Assembly: GCA_947440895.1 (NCBI GenBank)
Contig: CANETO010000112.1
Coordinates: 1-6,742, forward strand
Direction: 5' to 3'
Length of the DNA stretch: 6,742 nt
Origin: Planctomycetaceae bacterium
Lineage (GTDB): Bacteria > Planctomycetota > Planctomycetia > Pirellulales > UBA1268
Every line of letters begins with the position of its first letter. Position 1 is the stretch's first letter. Shown in pieces: positions 6,616 through 6,742 of the stretch. A program made the position numbers and the translations under genes. The notes beneath the pieces were generated by a model. It worked only from the letters and a program-made list of their open reading frames with translations, had not been told where the DNA came from and ran no database searches.

Positions 6616-6636
6616 GGCTCTCCACGGAGGAGCCGT
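6614..6636 (-). promoter_or_regulatory. Hairpin over the holA start region
   Basis: On the minus strand ACGGCTC (6636-6630) can pair with GAGCCGT (6620-6614), leaving a 9-base loop. The 3' arm includes the first two bases of the GTG start, and the arm and loop hold most of the GGAGAG ribosome-binding sequence. If the transcript begins upstream of 6636, this fold could limit translation of holA. Confidence 0.35.
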
Positions 6637-6691
6637 CAGTGTAGCGGGTCGTGGGCCGTGCCCGGCGTGCAGCGGAGAAGGCTACAAGAAG

Positions 6692-6735
6692 CTCCCGGCG
6701 GAAGCCGGGGGACACCGGGATTGAATACCATCCCG
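6692..6735. other. Two adjacent hairpins at the right edge, possible repeat or RNA element
   Basis: CCCGGC (6694-6699) and GCCGGG (6704-6709) pair around GGAA, a GNRA-type tetraloop. The stem extends by a T-G and a C-G pair (6692-6693 with 6710-6711). Four bases later CGGGAT (6716-6721) and ATCCCG (6730-6735) pair around TGAATACC. No gene is seen from 6637 to 6742. The pair could be a terminator of a gene beyond the window, part of a small RNA, or a copy of a dispersed palindromic repeat. It does not fit a tRNA T-arm. Confidence 0.35.
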
Positions 6736-6742
6736 CGTGCCA

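Noticed and set aside
6717..6734. tRNA T-arm-like stem near the right edge
   Set aside because: The loop has eight bases, lacks TTCRA, and no acceptor stem or other arms can be placed in the visible sequence.
6736..6742. TGGCACG on the minus strand, like a sigma-54 -24 element
   Set aside because: The required GC ten bases after the GG is GG here, and no TTGC-like -12 follows.

Overview
The window is GC-rich and carries six protein genes. The left half is motility: the 3' part of flhA, then fliA (sigma-28 family) and flgM (anti-sigma-28), all on the + strand. The right half is housekeeping: a fur-family regulator on the + strand, converging on a minus-strand holA-purB pair. All six proteins look intact and ordinary for their families, except flhA, which is cut by the left edge. 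The gene set, the FliA/WhiG-like sigma factor, the short FlgM starting MNIWG and the animal-type PurB suggest a flagellated planctomycete (Pirellulales-like). This placement rests on remembered family resemblance, not on a search.

Layout: 1-1596 flhA C-terminal part (+). 1597-1885 is a 289-bp gap with an A-rich tandem repeat and a sigma-28-like promoter candidate. 1886-2680 fliA, GTG start behind a very strong Shine-Dalgarno. 2681-3048 is a 368-bp gap with a GC hairpin, a second sigma-28-like candidate and a structured leader. 3049-3342 flgM. 3377-3408 is a 14-bp-arm hairpin with a GCAA loop, a probable flgM terminator. 3416-3444 is a sigma-70-like promoter for fur. 3474-3980 fur. 3972-3993 is a palindrome holding the stop codons of both fur and purB. 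5427-3985 purB (-). 6615-5476 holA (-), 48 bp upstream of purB. 6637-6742 has no gene but two adjacent hairpins.

How the genes work together: FlhA is part of the flagellar export gate. FliA transcribes late flagellar genes. FlgM holds FliA inactive until it is exported through the completed hook-basal body, so export machinery, sigma factor and its exported inhibitor lie side by side. The intergenic regions before fliA and flgM share three sequence elements in the same order. I read this as a common control module, probably including autoregulation by FliA. Fur, PurB (purine synthesis) and HolA (clamp-loader delta) have no evident functional tie to motility.

I saw no transposon, CRISPR array, phage gene, tRNA or rRNA, and no clearly new protein system. 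The points most worth checking are non-coding: the shared fliA/flgM upstream module, the stop-codon palindrome between fur and purB, and the paired hairpins at the right edge.
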